From: Chitinophagales bacterium
GTDB taxonomy: Bacteria > Bacteroidota > Bacteroidia > Chitinophagales > UBA8649
DNA: 64,000 bases
Direction: 5' to 3'
Assembly: GCA_020635975.1 (NCBI GenBank)
Contig: JACJYT010000005.1
Coordinates: forward strand, 114,409 to 178,408
Shown here: positions 17,654-26,659 of the stretch, piece after piece
Layout: each line of letters opens with the position of its first letter
Numbering within the stretch: position 1 is the first letter of the stretch
Made by a program: the position numbers and the translations under genes
Notes under the pieces: model-generated
What the model was told of the DNA's origin: nothing
What the model saw: only the letters and a program-made list of their open reading frames with translations
Database searches by the model: none

Positions 17654-20600
17654 ATGCCTTTAAAAAAGGAAAGAATAGCAAGAGCGGATTTTAAGCAAAT
17701 TACCATTTGTCTTTCTTCACCAGATTCTATTTTAGAAAGATCATTTGGTGAGGTTAAAAAGCCGGAAACAATTAATTATAGAACATACAAGCCGGAAATG
17801 GATGGTTTGTTCTGCGAAAGAATTTTTGGTCCAACAAAGGATTTTGAATGCTATTGCGGAAAATACAAGCGTATTCGTTATAAAGGTATCGTGTGCGATA
17901 GATGTGGTGTTGAAGTTACTGAGAAGAAGGTAAGAAGAGAAAGAATGGGACATATCAAGTTGGTAGTTCCTGTTGTTCATATTTGGTACTTTAAATCGCT
18001 ACCTAATAAAATTGGATATTTATTGGGTGTTTCTTCTAAAACTCTAGAGTCTATCGTTTATTACGAAAGATATTGTGTAATTCAAGCTGGTATTGCTGCC
18101 AACGGAGTTACTATCCTTAATGAAAAAGATGAGGAAGAAACTTTGAAATTGGAGAAAATGGATCTTATAACGGAAGAAGAGTATTTAGCAATACTTTCTC
18201 ATGAAGATTATAAGAACAATGCCCACTTAAGCAATGACGATCCAAATAAATTTATTGCTCTAATGGGAGCAGAAGCCGTTAAAGAATTATTGGCTAGAAT
18301 CGATTTGGATGAGTTATCTTATGAGTTAAGAACGCAAGCAGCTAACGAAACTTCTCGTCAAAGAAAAGCAGAAGCTTTAAAAAGACTAAAAGTGGTGGAG
18401 GCTTTCAGAGCAGGTAACGAGCATATAGAAAATCGTCCGGAATGGATGTGTATTGATTATTTGCCAGTTATTCCACCAGAATTACGTCCACTAGTTCCTT
18501 TGGATGGTGGTCGTTTTGCTAGTTCTGATTTGAATGATTTATACCGTAGAGTAATTATTAGAAACAATCGTTTAAAGCGTCTGATAGAAATTAAAGCTCC
18601 AGAAGTAATCTTACGTAATGAAAAACGTATGCTTCAAGAAGCGGTAGATTCTTTATTTGATAACTCAAGAAAATCTAATGCAGTAAAGGCAGAAGGTGGA
18701 CGTGCACTTAAATCTTTAAGTGATGTGCTTAAAGGTAAGCAAGGTCGTTTCCGTCAGAACTTATTAGGTAAAAGGGTTGATTACTCCGGTCGTTCTGTAA
18801 TTGTAGTTGGACCAACCTTGAAGTTGCACGAATGTGGTATTCCTAAAGATATGGCTGCCGAGCTATTCAAGCCTTTTGTTATTAGAAAATTAATTGAAAG
18901 AGGTATTGTAAAAACAGTTAAGTCTGCTAAGAAATTGGTAGATAAGAAAGAGCCTGTTATTTGGGATATCTTAGAAAATATATTGAAAGGTCACCCAGTT
19001 TTATTAAACCGTGCCCCTACATTACACCGTCTTTCTATTCAAGCTTTCTTACCAAAGTTAATTGAAGGAAAGGCAATTCAATTACACCCTTTAGTGTGTA
19101 CTTCTTTTAACGCGGATTTCGACGGTGACCAGATGGCGGTTCACGTTCCTTTAAGTAATGCCGCAATTTTAGAGGCGCAAATGTTGATGTTATCTTCACA
19201 CAACATTTTGAACCCTCAAAATGGTACGCCTATTACACTTCCTTCTCAAGACATGGTTCTTGGTCTTTATTACTTTACTAATGTAAGAAGATCAACTCCA
19301 GAGATTAAGGTTAAAGGCGAAGGCACTGCTTTCTATTCTGCAGAAGAGGCTATCATTGCTTACAATGAAGGTAAAGTAGAATTGCATGCTTGGGTAAAAG
19401 TTAAAACTAGAGTTCGTGAGAACGGACAAATAAAGAATGCTCTTATCGAGACAACTGTTGGTAGAATTATGTTCAACCAAGTTGTTCCAGAAAACGTAGG
19501 CTTTATCAATAAACTTCTTACGAAGAGAGCTCTTAAAGATATTATCGGAGAAATTATTGAGTTGACCAATGTGCCAACTACGGTTAAATTCTTAGATGCT
19601 ATTAAAGAAATAGGATTTAAATCTGCTTTCAAAGGTGGTTTATCTTTCAACTTAGGTGATGTTATTATCCCTGAAGAAAAAGTAAGTATCGTTGAAAAAG
19701 CGCAAGTAGATGTAGATGATGTTATGGATAAATATTCCATGGGATTCATTACGGACCGTGAGCGTTACAACCAAGTAATTGATATTTGGACAAGAGCAGA
19801 TAATAGACTTACTTCCACTTTGATGAACCAATTAGCAAACCACAAACAAGGATTCAACTCTATCTATATGATGTTGGATAGTGGTGCAAGGGGTTCTAAG
19901 CAACAAATTAAGCAGTTAGGTGGATTAAGAGGATTGATGGCTAAGCCGAGAAAATCTGGTGCTAGCGAAGGTGGTGACGTAATTGAAAACCCAATCTTAG
20001 CTAACTTTAAAGAAGGTTTATCGGTATTAGAGTATTTTATTTCTACTCACGGTGCTCGTAAAGGTTTGGCGGATACGGCTCTTAAAACAGCCGATGCGGG
20101 TTATCTTACAAGACGTTTAGTGGATGTTGCTCAAGATGTAGTAATTTCTGAAGAGGATTGCGGTACATTAAGAGGAATTGAAACCTTCGATTTAAAAGAC
20201 AATGATGAGATTGTAGAATCTTTAGAAGAAAGAATCATAGGTAGAACGAGCTTGCAAGATGTTTACAATCCGGAAACAGATGAGCTGATCTTAAAAGCCG
20301 GACAAGCAATTACTCGTTCTTTAGCGCAAGCGGTAACCGCTGCTGGAATTGAAAGTGTTGAAATTAGATCAGTACTAACTTGCGAGTCTATCAAAGGTGT
20401 TTGTGTTAAATGTTATGGTAGAAACTTAGCTACAAATAGAATTGCAGAAACAGGAGATGCCGTTGGTATTATTGCTGCTCAATCTATTGGTGAGCCAGGT
20501 ACACAGCTTACACTACGTACCTTCCACGTGGGTGGTATTGCAGCTACTTCTGCAACAGAATCTCAAATTAATGCCAAATTCGACGGTGTAGTTAAATTTG

Positions 20601-21988
20601 ATGGTATCAGAACAGTAGAATACCTAAATGAAGATGGCGAGAAAGAACATATCGTTATCGGTAGAACTGGAGAAATTGGAGTTCATAAAAAAGGATCTAC
20701 AAAATTAATGGCCAACAACCACATTCCTTATGGTGCAATCTTAATGGTTGCCGAAGGACAAGAAGTTAAAAAAGGCGATTTAATTTGTAAATGGGATCCA
20801 TTTAACAACGTTATTATTTCTACAGTTAGTGGTAAAGTGGAGTTTGTAAACATTATCAACAATATTACTGCTAAAGAAGAAATGGATGAGCAAACTGGTT
20901 ATAAGGAAAAGGTAATTATCCAAACTAAGGATAAGAAGAAAATTCCTTCGGTTCAAATCGTTGCAGGTGGTAATGTAGAGCCAATGAATTACAACTTACC
21001 AGTGGGTGCACACATTTCTATTCAAGATGGAGAGAAAATTAGCGCAGGTAAAGTAATTGCGAAGATTCCTCGTCAATTAGGAAAATTAAAGGATATTACG
21101 GGTGGTCTTCCACGAGTAACGGAATTATTCGAGGCTAGAAACCCTTCTAATCCAGCTGTAGTTTCTGAAATTGATGGTGTAGTATCTTTTGGTGGAATTA
21201 AAAGAGGAAACCAAGAGGTTATCATCGAATCTAAAGAAGGAATCAAGAAGAAATACCTTATCAAATTATCGAATCACATTCTAGTTCAAGATAATGATTA
21301 CGTTAAAGCGGGTATGCCTCTTTCTGATGGTGCAATAACTCCTTTAGATATCTTAAATATCAAAGGTCCAACTGCAGTTCAAGAATATCTTGTTAATGAA
21401 GTTCAAGAGGTTTACCGTATGCAAGGTATCAAAATCAATGATAAGCATATCGAAGTAATCGTTCGTCAAATGATGAGCAAGGTATCTATTGTTGAGCAAG
21501 GAGATACTAGCTTATTAGAAGGTGAGAACGTTGAGAAGATAGAGTTTATGATGGAAAACGATAAAATCTATGATAAGAAGGTTATCGTTGACGCAGGTGA
21601 CTCAGAAATTCTTAGAGCTGGACAAATTGTTTCTTTAAGAAAGGTAAGAGAAGAAAATTCTAACTTGAAGAGAAATGATAAGAAAGTGGCAGAGTTTAGA
21701 GATGCTGTTCCAGCAACAGCAACGCCTTTACTTCAAGGTATCACAAAGTCTTCTTTAAGCACTTATAGTTGGATTTCTGCAGCTTCTTTCCAAGAAACTA
21801 CCAAAGTATTAAGCACAGCATCTATTGAAGCTAAACGCGATTACTTAGAAGGTTTGAAAGAAAATGTTATTGTAGGGCATAAAATACCAGCAGGTACAGG
21901 ACTTAAACAATTCAATTCATTAATCGTAGGTTCTAAAGACGACTACGAGAATATGCAAGTGAAGGTGAGTACTGAAATGGAAGCCTAA
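17654..21988 (+). CDS. rpoC: RNA polymerase subunit beta'
   Basis: 1444 residues, consistent with Bacteroidota RpoC. N-terminal zinc ribbon CYCGKYKRIRYKGIVCDRCG; catalytic Mg site NADFDGDQMAVH; RQNLLGKRVDYSGRSVIVVGP; second zinc site with CGTLRGIE and CESIKGVCVKCYGRN; AVGIIAAQSIGEPGTQLTLRTFH in the trigger-loop region; and HIEVIVRQMM near the C-terminus. It completes the polymerase core and is the last gene of the cluster, followed by a strong terminator. Its start, unlike its neighbours', is preceded by a consensus SD. Confidence 0.99.
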   Translation: MPLKKERIARADFKQITICLSSPDSILERSFGEVKKPETINYRTYKPEMDGLFCERIFGPTKDFECYCGKYKRIRYKGIVCDRCGVEVTEKKVRRERMGHIKLVVPVVHIWYFKSLPNKIGYLLGVSSKTLESIVYYERYCVIQAGIAANGVTILNEKDEEETLKLEKMDLITEEEYLAILSHEDYKNNAHLSNDDPNKFIALMGAEAVKELLARIDLDELSYELRTQAANETSRQRKAEALKRLKVVEAFRAGNEHIENRPEWMCIDYLPVIPPELRPLVPLDGGRFASSDLNDLYRRVIIRNNRLKRLIEIKAPEVILRNEKRMLQEAVDSLFDNSRKSNAVKAEGGRALKSLSDVLKGKQGRFRQNLLGKRVDYSGRSVIVVGPTLKLHECGIPKDMAAELFKPFVIRKLIERGIVKTVKSAKKLVDKKEPVIWDILENILKGHPVLLNRAPTLHRLSIQAFLPKLIEGKAIQLHPLVCTSFNADFDGDQMAVHVPLSNAAILEAQMLMLSSHNILNPQNGTPITLPSQDMVLGLYYFTNVRRSTPEIKVKGEGTAFYSAEEAIIAYNEGKVELHAWVKVKTRVRENGQIKNALIETTVGRIMFNQVVPENVGFINKLLTKRALKDIIGEIIELTNVPTTVKFLDAIKEIGFKSAFKGGLSFNLGDVIIPEEKVSIVEKAQVDVDDVMDKYSMGFITDRERYNQVIDIWTRADNRLTSTLMNQLANHKQGFNSIYMMLDSGARGSKQQIKQLGGLRGLMAKPRKSGASEGGDVIENPILANFKEGLSVLEYFISTHGARKGLADTALKTADAGYLTRRLVDVAQDVVISEEDCGTLRGIETFDLKDNDEIVESLEERIIGRTSLQDVYNPETDELILKAGQAITRSLAQAVTAAGIESVEIRSVLTCESIKGVCVKCYGRNLATNRIAETGDAVGIIAAQSIGEPGTQLTLRTFHVGGIAATSATESQINAKFDGVVKFDGIRTVEYLNEDGEKEHIVIGRTGEIGVHKKGSTKLMANNHIPYGAILMVAEGQEVKKGDLICKWDPFNNVIISTVSGKVEFVNIINNITAKEEMDEQTGYKEKVIIQTKDKKKIPSVQIVAGGNVEPMNYNLPVGAHISIQDGEKISAGKVIAKIPRQLGKLKDITGGLPRVTELFEARNPSNPAVVSEIDGVVSFGGIKRGNQEVIIESKEGIKKKYLIKLSNHILVQDNDYVKAGMPLSDGAITPLDILNIKGPTAVQEYLVNEVQEVYRMQGIKINDKHIEVIVRQMMSKVSIVEQGDTSLLEGENVEKIEFMMENDKIYDKKVIVDAGDSEILRAGQIVSLRKVREENSNLKRNDKKVAEFRDAVPATATPLLQGITKSSLSTYSWISAASFQETTKVLSTASIEAKRDYLEGLKENVIVGHKIPAGTGLKQFNSLIVGSKDDYENMQVKVSTEMEA

Positions 21989-22008
21989 ATATTTTTATTA
22001 TAATTAAG

Positions 22009-22048
22009 TGAAAAAACCCTCGGTATTTATATCGAGGGTTTTTTGTTT
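22009..22048 (+). terminator. Intrinsic terminator of the rpl-rpoBC operon
   Basis: AAAAAACCCTCG (22011-22022) pairs with CGAGGGTTTTTT (22033-22044) around a 10-nt A/T loop, followed by more T. Confidence 0.92.
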
Positions 22049-22051
22049 TTG

Positions 22052-22169
22052 TGTCTTGTCCTAGAAAAAGTTGACTCAAACTAAAAAGAAATGAGTAAAC
22101 AGTCTAGAGAAGAAAAAACAGCGAAATCCCCCCAAGTTTATAGTGAAGGATTTAAACGAATGATAGTCT
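22052..22169 (+). repeat. 118-bp direct repeat, copy 1 (IS left end)
   Basis: By eye identical to 23177-23294; it contains the IS terminus and the first ~26 codons of orfA. Confidence 0.92.
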
Positions 22170-22498
22170 CGGAGTATGAATCGGGGAAATCAAGTAAAGC
22201 AGGGTTAAAACGCAAATATGGTATTTCAGGAAACTCTTGTATACCAAGATGGTTAAAAAAATATGGTAAATTTGATCATCCTACCTATACATCAAAAGGA
22301 AGACCATTGAAAGATATCCAAAAACGAAGAGAGAAAGAGCTAGAACAATCTATTCGAAGTAGAGAAAAGGAGCTAGAAAAGCAATTAGCACTAAAAGAAG
22401 CAGAACTTCAAGCCTACAAGCAATTTATCTCTATTGCTGAACGAGAATTAAACATTAAGATTGTAAAAAAGTCTGGCGCCAAGCAGTCCAAGAAATAG
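22091..22498 (+). CDS. IS3-family transposase OrfA
   Basis: 135 residues. The N-terminal helix-turn-helix (VYSEGFKRMIVSEYESGKSS, YGISGNSCIPRWLKKYG) binds the IS ends; the C-terminal half is a charged leucine-zipper-like coiled coil (REKELEKQLALKEAELQAYK). Near the end, the sequence A AAA AAG at 22465-22471 is a classical -1 slippery site. Shifting there joins orfA to orfB without a stop, as in other IS3 elements that make an OrfAB fusion transposase. Confidence 0.9.
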   Translation: MSKQSREEKTAKSPQVYSEGFKRMIVSEYESGKSSKAGLKRKYGISGNSCIPRWLKKYGKFDHPTYTSKGRPLKDIQKRREKELEQSIRSREKELEKQLALKEAELQAYKQFISIAERELNIKIVKKSGAKQSKK

Positions 22499-23199
22499 CA
22501 AAGGGAAGCAACTTGAGTGTACCTCACTTAAGCAGACTGTTTGGCTATAGTAAGCAAGCCTACTATAAGAGAACATCCACTAAAACCAATATTAGCCACA
22601 AAAAAGAGCTTAAATCATTAGTGTTAGCAGTAAAGCATCAGCTTCCGAAATGTGGCGGCAGAAAGATACACCATATCATCTCAAAGAAGTTGAAAGCTCA
22701 AGGGGTGAAAGTTGGTAGGGATAAGTTATTTGATTTTTTACGTGATGAAAATTTACTTGCTTATAAAAGGAAGAAATATCATAAAACAACGAATTCAAAA
22801 CATTGGATGCGGAAGTATCCTAACCAAATTAAAGACCTAGAAATAATACGTCCAGAACAAGTATGGGTTGCGGATATTACATACCTACAAGTAAAAAAGA
22901 AACACTATTATCTACACTTAATAACAGATGCCTATTCTAAAAAAATCATGGGATATCAATTAGCAAATAATATGATGACTATAGAAACTACCAAAGCTTT
23001 AGAAAAAGCACTAGATAAAAGGATTTATACTGAAAAGTTAATCCATCATTCAGATAGAGGTTTACAGTATTGTAGTAAAGAATACACTGACCTATTAAAA
23101 TCTAATCATATCGAGATTAGCATGACAGAGAACTCCGACCCTTACGAAAATGCAGTCGCTGAAAGGATTAATGGAATGTCTTGTCCTAGAAAAAGTTGA
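22465..23199 (+). pseudogene. IS3-family transposase OrfB, C-terminally truncated
   Basis: The -1 frame after the slippery site runs without a stop to 23199; an independent TTG start at 22513 is possible. The integrase core shows the DDE triad: VADITYLQ, HHSDRGLQY and ENAVAERING. Directly after ING the reading frame runs into the duplicated IS left end and stops after five foreign residues. About 50 C-terminal residues of a normal OrfB (the region with the YN-x-RPH motif) are missing, so the enzyme is probably inactive. Confidence 0.88.
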
Positions 23200-23294
23200 C
23201 TCAAACTAAAAAGAAATGAGTAAACAGTCTAGAGAAGAAAAAACAGCGAAATCCCCCCAAGTTTATAGTGAAGGATTTAAACGAATGATAGTCT
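23177..23294 (+). repeat. 118-bp direct repeat, copy 2 (IS left end)
   Basis: Same orientation as copy 1; it interrupts orfB and is itself cut after the early orfA codons. Confidence 0.92.
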
Positions 23295-23404
23295 AAGGAA
23301 TTCATCTTTTAATTCAGCTATTATAATAATGAAACGTACTAAAGCTTGTGGAAAAATACAACAAGTAAAGCAATATCACGTTGAACAAATTAAATTCTAT
23401 TCTT

Positions 23405-24094
23405 ATGAATCCAAAACACCATATTGTATTTTTCACTGGAGCTGGTATCAGCAAAGAAAGCGGATTGTCTACATTTAGAGATGCCAACGGTTTATGGAAC
23501 AACTACAAACTTGACGAGGTAGCTAGTCTTAAAGCTTTTGAGACTAATCCTGAAATAGTTTTAAATTTTTATAATGAACGTAGAAATCAATTGGATACCG
23601 TAAAGCCTAATTTAGCTCACAGCTTAATCGCCCAATTAGAAAAAAAGTATAAGGTAAGTGTTATAACACAGAATGTGGATGATTTGCATGAGCGTGCAGG
23701 TTCTAGCAATATTTTGCATCTGCATGGAGAACTACGGAAATGTAGAAGTTCTTTAGATGAACTTTTAGTTTATGATTGCAATGAAGATATTAAATTAGGC
23801 GATAAGGCAACAGATGGTAGTCAGTTGCGACCTTATGTAGTTTGGTTTGGTGAAGCTGTAAGTGGTATCGAAAAAGCGATATCTATTGTGCAATCAGCCG
23901 ATTTGTTTATAATAATTGGAACTACTATGATGGTACAGCCAGCGGCATCTTTATTGTTAACTGTTCCTTATGATGTACAAACCGTTTATATAGATCCCAA
24001 CCCTGAAGTAGAGGAAGGCATTAACCTTTTAGTACTTAAGGAGAAAGCAACTACAGGTATGCAATTATTGGTAGATATGTATTTACCCTATTAA
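23405..24094 (+). CDS. cobB: Sirtuin-type NAD-dependent protein deacylase (CobB/SIRT5-like)
   Basis: 229 residues. Rossmann motif FFTGAGISKESGLSTFRD, QNVDDLHERAG and catalytic His107 in HLHGE. Tyr56-x-x-Arg59 (YNER) matches the SIRT5/CobB pair that binds acidic acyl groups, so desuccinylation or demalonylation is likely. The usual four zinc cysteines are not present (only one Cys follows the active site), a variant common in this phylum. The ATG at 23405 fits the family N-terminus; a TTG-type extension at 23381 is less likely. The gene lies 110 bp behind the IS3 remnant, so the IS may have replaced its native upstream region. Confidence 0.87.
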   Translation: MNPKHHIVFFTGAGISKESGLSTFRDANGLWNNYKLDEVASLKAFETNPEIVLNFYNERRNQLDTVKPNLAHSLIAQLEKKYKVSVITQNVDDLHERAGSSNILHLHGELRKCRSSLDELLVYDCNEDIKLGDKATDGSQLRPYVVWFGEAVSGIEKAISIVQSADLFIIIGTTMMVQPAASLLLTVPYDVQTVYIDPNPEVEEGINLLVLKEKATTGMQLLVDMYLPY

Positions 24095-24127
24095 ACATAG
24101 AAAATGAATTAGTAAAATCTAGAAAAA

Positions 24128-24158
24128 ACAAAAGCCCCTCCAAGAGGGGCTTTTGCTA
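24128..24158. terminator. Bidirectional terminator between the sirtuin and MopE-like genes
   Basis: AAAAGCCCCTC (24130-24140)/GAGGGGCTTTT (24144-24154), loop CAA. It serves both convergent genes. Confidence 0.9.
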
Positions 24159-24176
24159 AAATTGTAGTTAAGAATT

Positions 24177-26552
24177 CTACTCTTTAGCTAAGTGCTCTAT
24201 AGCAAAATTGCCTTTGCTATCTTCCACTTTTAGTAAGTAAATTCCTTTGCTTAGTTCGCTAATGTCGAAATAAATGGTGTTTTGTTCTTTAGTAATTTCT
24301 AAGCTAATTACTTGTCCATCCATACGGATAAGACTTAAATTGAATTCTCTAGCATTTTCTAATTCTACTCGAACCATACCCGTACTCGGATTAGGGAACA
24401 CCAACATATCGATCATGCCCTTGCTCTTAATTCCTGTTGCAGGATTACAATCTTGATCGATACCATCATCTTCAATTTCTATCGCACCCGGGTAAACGCC
24501 GTCGTTATTGTCGTCGCAATCATCGGCTGTAGTAGAGTAACCTGCTGGTGGATTACTTGAACAAGAACTAATCGTGTTACCATTTATTGCTCCAAATCCA
24601 TCTCCATCCACATCTTCGTAAAAAGTATTTACTACTAAGCTATCGTCTACCAGACCATCGCAATCATTATCAACGCCATCACAAACTTCAAGTGCAGCTG
24701 GATTAATATTTCCATTGCCATCATTGCAATCTAGAGCATTACTAACATAACCCATAGGTGCAACCGTTGCACAAGTTTGCAACTCCTCGTTGGCATCGCC
24801 ATAACCATCATTATCTACATCTCTATAGTAGCTAAATATACTTAATCCTTCATCGATCGAACCATCACAATTATTGTCTATGCCATCACAAATCTCCGTG
24901 GCATTTGGATGGATATTTATATCGCCATCATTGCAATCTAAGCTGTTCACTGAATATCCTGCAGGTGCTGTTGCATTACACACGTTTATAGAAGAATCTG
25001 GACTACCAAAACCATCAAAATCTGCATCTAAATAATAGCTGTTTAGAGGCAACCCATTGTCTACAAAACCATCACAATCATTATCTATTCCATCACATAC
25101 TTCTGCAGCATTTGGATGAATATTCATATTGTTATCGTTACAATCCAAACTATTAGCACTATAACCCGCAGGTGCAACACTTGCACAAGAACTAATAGAA
25201 CTACTTGGACTTCCATAGCCGTCGTTATCGTTATCGATATAGTAGGTAAATTGCGTTAAGCCCTCGTCTATATTTCCATCGCAGTTATTGTCTACACCAT
25301 CGCAAACTTCTGTTGCACCCGGATTTATGGCAGGATTGTTATCGTTACAATCTACCGTATTATCATAGTTGTCGTTATCATTATCTACCACAAGAGTAGC
25401 ATCAGAACCATCACAATCTTCGTCGATACCGTTACCTGGTATATCCGTAGCATTTGGATTAATGCTCGATAAAGCATCATTACAATCTGTACTATCTACA
25501 GTATAGCCCGCTGGTGCACTGCTTAAACAAATTTCAATGCTAGTGTTAGCATCTCCAAAACCATCATTATCAAAATCTCTATAGTAAGTGAACAAAGTTA
25601 AATTTTCGTCGATTTGTGCATTACAATTGTTATCTATATTATCGCAAATTTCTGTTCCATTTGGATTGATATTTGAATTTCCATCATTGCAATCTAGGTT
25701 GTTAGCCACATAACCTGTAGGTGCTGTACCCGAACATACAACTATACTATTCGTAGGATCACCAAAATTGTCGTTATCGGTATCTGCGTAATAAGTGCTA
25801 GCTGCATTTACCACAACTTGCTGAGAACTACTATTGGTAGCAGGCGCAACTGCAGCACCTTGTTGAGCACTCACCGTATAAGTAATCGTGTGGGTTCCAG
25901 GCCCTGCTAGAGCTGGATTAAAGGTATTGCCACTTACTCCAGGACCACTAAAAGTTCCACCAGTGGTGCCCGTAGGATTTAAAGTAACCGCCGCATTAGA
26001 AGTGCAATAGCTTGCCGCTAAACCAGAAAAATTGGCATTCGGAAGCACCGTAAAATCAATGGTATAATTTATGGTTTCTGTTCCACTCGTTGTAAAGAAA
26101 TAGCAGTTTGCCGTGGTATAGGAGCCTGAAATAGCAACTTGTGCACCAAATACTCCAGCTTGCGTTGGCGTTCCGGCAAAATAACCACAGCCCATCCTAG
26201 TAGCATTGAAAGGAATGTTATACGAAGCTTGGTCGGTTCCGCTGCTTATTCCATTTGGCAATTGAGAGAAGCCGATAGAATTAATAGCAGAAATTCTTGC
26301 TGTTACTCCCGGAATTGGAACCGATACTCCTAATACTGTTGGATCAAAACAAATTCCTGAAATATAAAATTGAAGCACTCCGAGATAAGGAGTTCCTACT
26401 ACCGCAGGGGGAATTACCGTGTCGCACAATCCACCAAATGGCGCAACGGCTGCACCTCCTGTACAGGGACTTGCATTTGGGGTACATTGAGCTCTTAAGC
26501 TAATCCCAAAGGAAGTAAAGAGCAAAGAAAGTAAAAGTAGTTTTGTTTTCAT
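24177..26552 (-). CDS. Secreted MopE-repeat protein with T9SS sorting domain
   Basis: 791 residues. Signal peptide (MKTKLLLLSLLFTSFGISLRA); a Cys-containing N-terminal region to about 250; then seven ~65-residue repeats with the pattern YY-x-D-x-D-x-D-GYG ... PAGY ... DCND ... NPNA-x-E-x-CDGIDN-x-CDG-x-x-DEGL, as in copper-binding MopE-type proteins. A C-terminal Por tail follows (MLVFPNPSTGMVRVEL ... GIYLLKVEDSKGNF). The Asp-rich loops resemble calcium-binding thrombospondin type 3 repeats, so calcium-stiffened rods are as likely as copper binding. It is probably displayed on the cell surface through the type IX system. The repeats are imperfect, so this is not a recent amplification. Confidence 0.85.
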   Translation of the reverse strand: MKTKLLLLSLLFTSFGISLRAQCTPNASPCTGGAAVAPFGGLCDTVIPPAVVGTPYLGVLQFYISGICFDPTVLGVSVPIPGVTARISAINSIGFSQLPNGISSGTDQASYNIPFNATRMGCGYFAGTPTQAGVFGAQVAISGSYTTANCYFFTTSGTETINYTIDFTVLPNANFSGLAASYCTSNAAVTLNPTGTTGGTFSGPGVSGNTFNPALAGPGTHTITYTVSAQQGAAVAPATNSSSQQVVVNAASTYYADTDNDNFGDPTNSIVVCSGTAPTGYVANNLDCNDGNSNINPNGTEICDNIDNNCNAQIDENLTLFTYYRDFDNDGFGDANTSIEICLSSAPAGYTVDSTDCNDALSSINPNATDIPGNGIDEDCDGSDATLVVDNDNDNYDNTVDCNDNNPAINPGATEVCDGVDNNCDGNIDEGLTQFTYYIDNDNDGYGSPSSSISSCASVAPAGYSANSLDCNDNNMNIHPNAAEVCDGIDNDCDGFVDNGLPLNSYYLDADFDGFGSPDSSINVCNATAPAGYSVNSLDCNDGDINIHPNATEICDGIDNNCDGSIDEGLSIFSYYRDVDNDGYGDANEELQTCATVAPMGYVSNALDCNDGNGNINPAALEVCDGVDNDCDGLVDDSLVVNTFYEDVDGDGFGAINGNTISSCSSNPPAGYSTTADDCDDNNDGVYPGAIEIEDDGIDQDCNPATGIKSKGMIDMLVFPNPSTGMVRVELENAREFNLSLIRMDGQVISLEITKEQNTIYFDISELSKGIYLLKVEDSKGNFAIEHLAKE

Positions 26553-26659
26553 TAAGTAAATTTTAAGGTGGATTAATGCTTAAATATAAAGAAAAATTAA
26601 TCAATTTTTACTACCACTAAAGTTTACGATTAAAAAAAAATTACTAAGGATGACAAGCC

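Larger units (their letters stand above)
22052..23294 (+). mobile_element. Damaged IS3-family insertion sequence with a second copy of its left end
   Basis: An IS3-type orfA/orfB pair sits directly behind the rpoC terminator. The element starts at about TGTCTTGTCCTAG (22052). orfB is cut just after the catalytic Glu region. At the cut (23177) the first 118 bp of the same element begin again, identical to 22052-22169, and then stop at 23294. No right end is recognisable. This could be an IS inserted into itself, or a tandem copy, followed by deletion. The element should be immobile on its own. Confidence 0.88.

Noticed and set aside
23173..23300. GGAA on both sides of the second IS left end as a target-site duplication
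   Set aside because: The right end of the inserted copy is missing, so the second GGAA is not at a true IS border; chance is likely.
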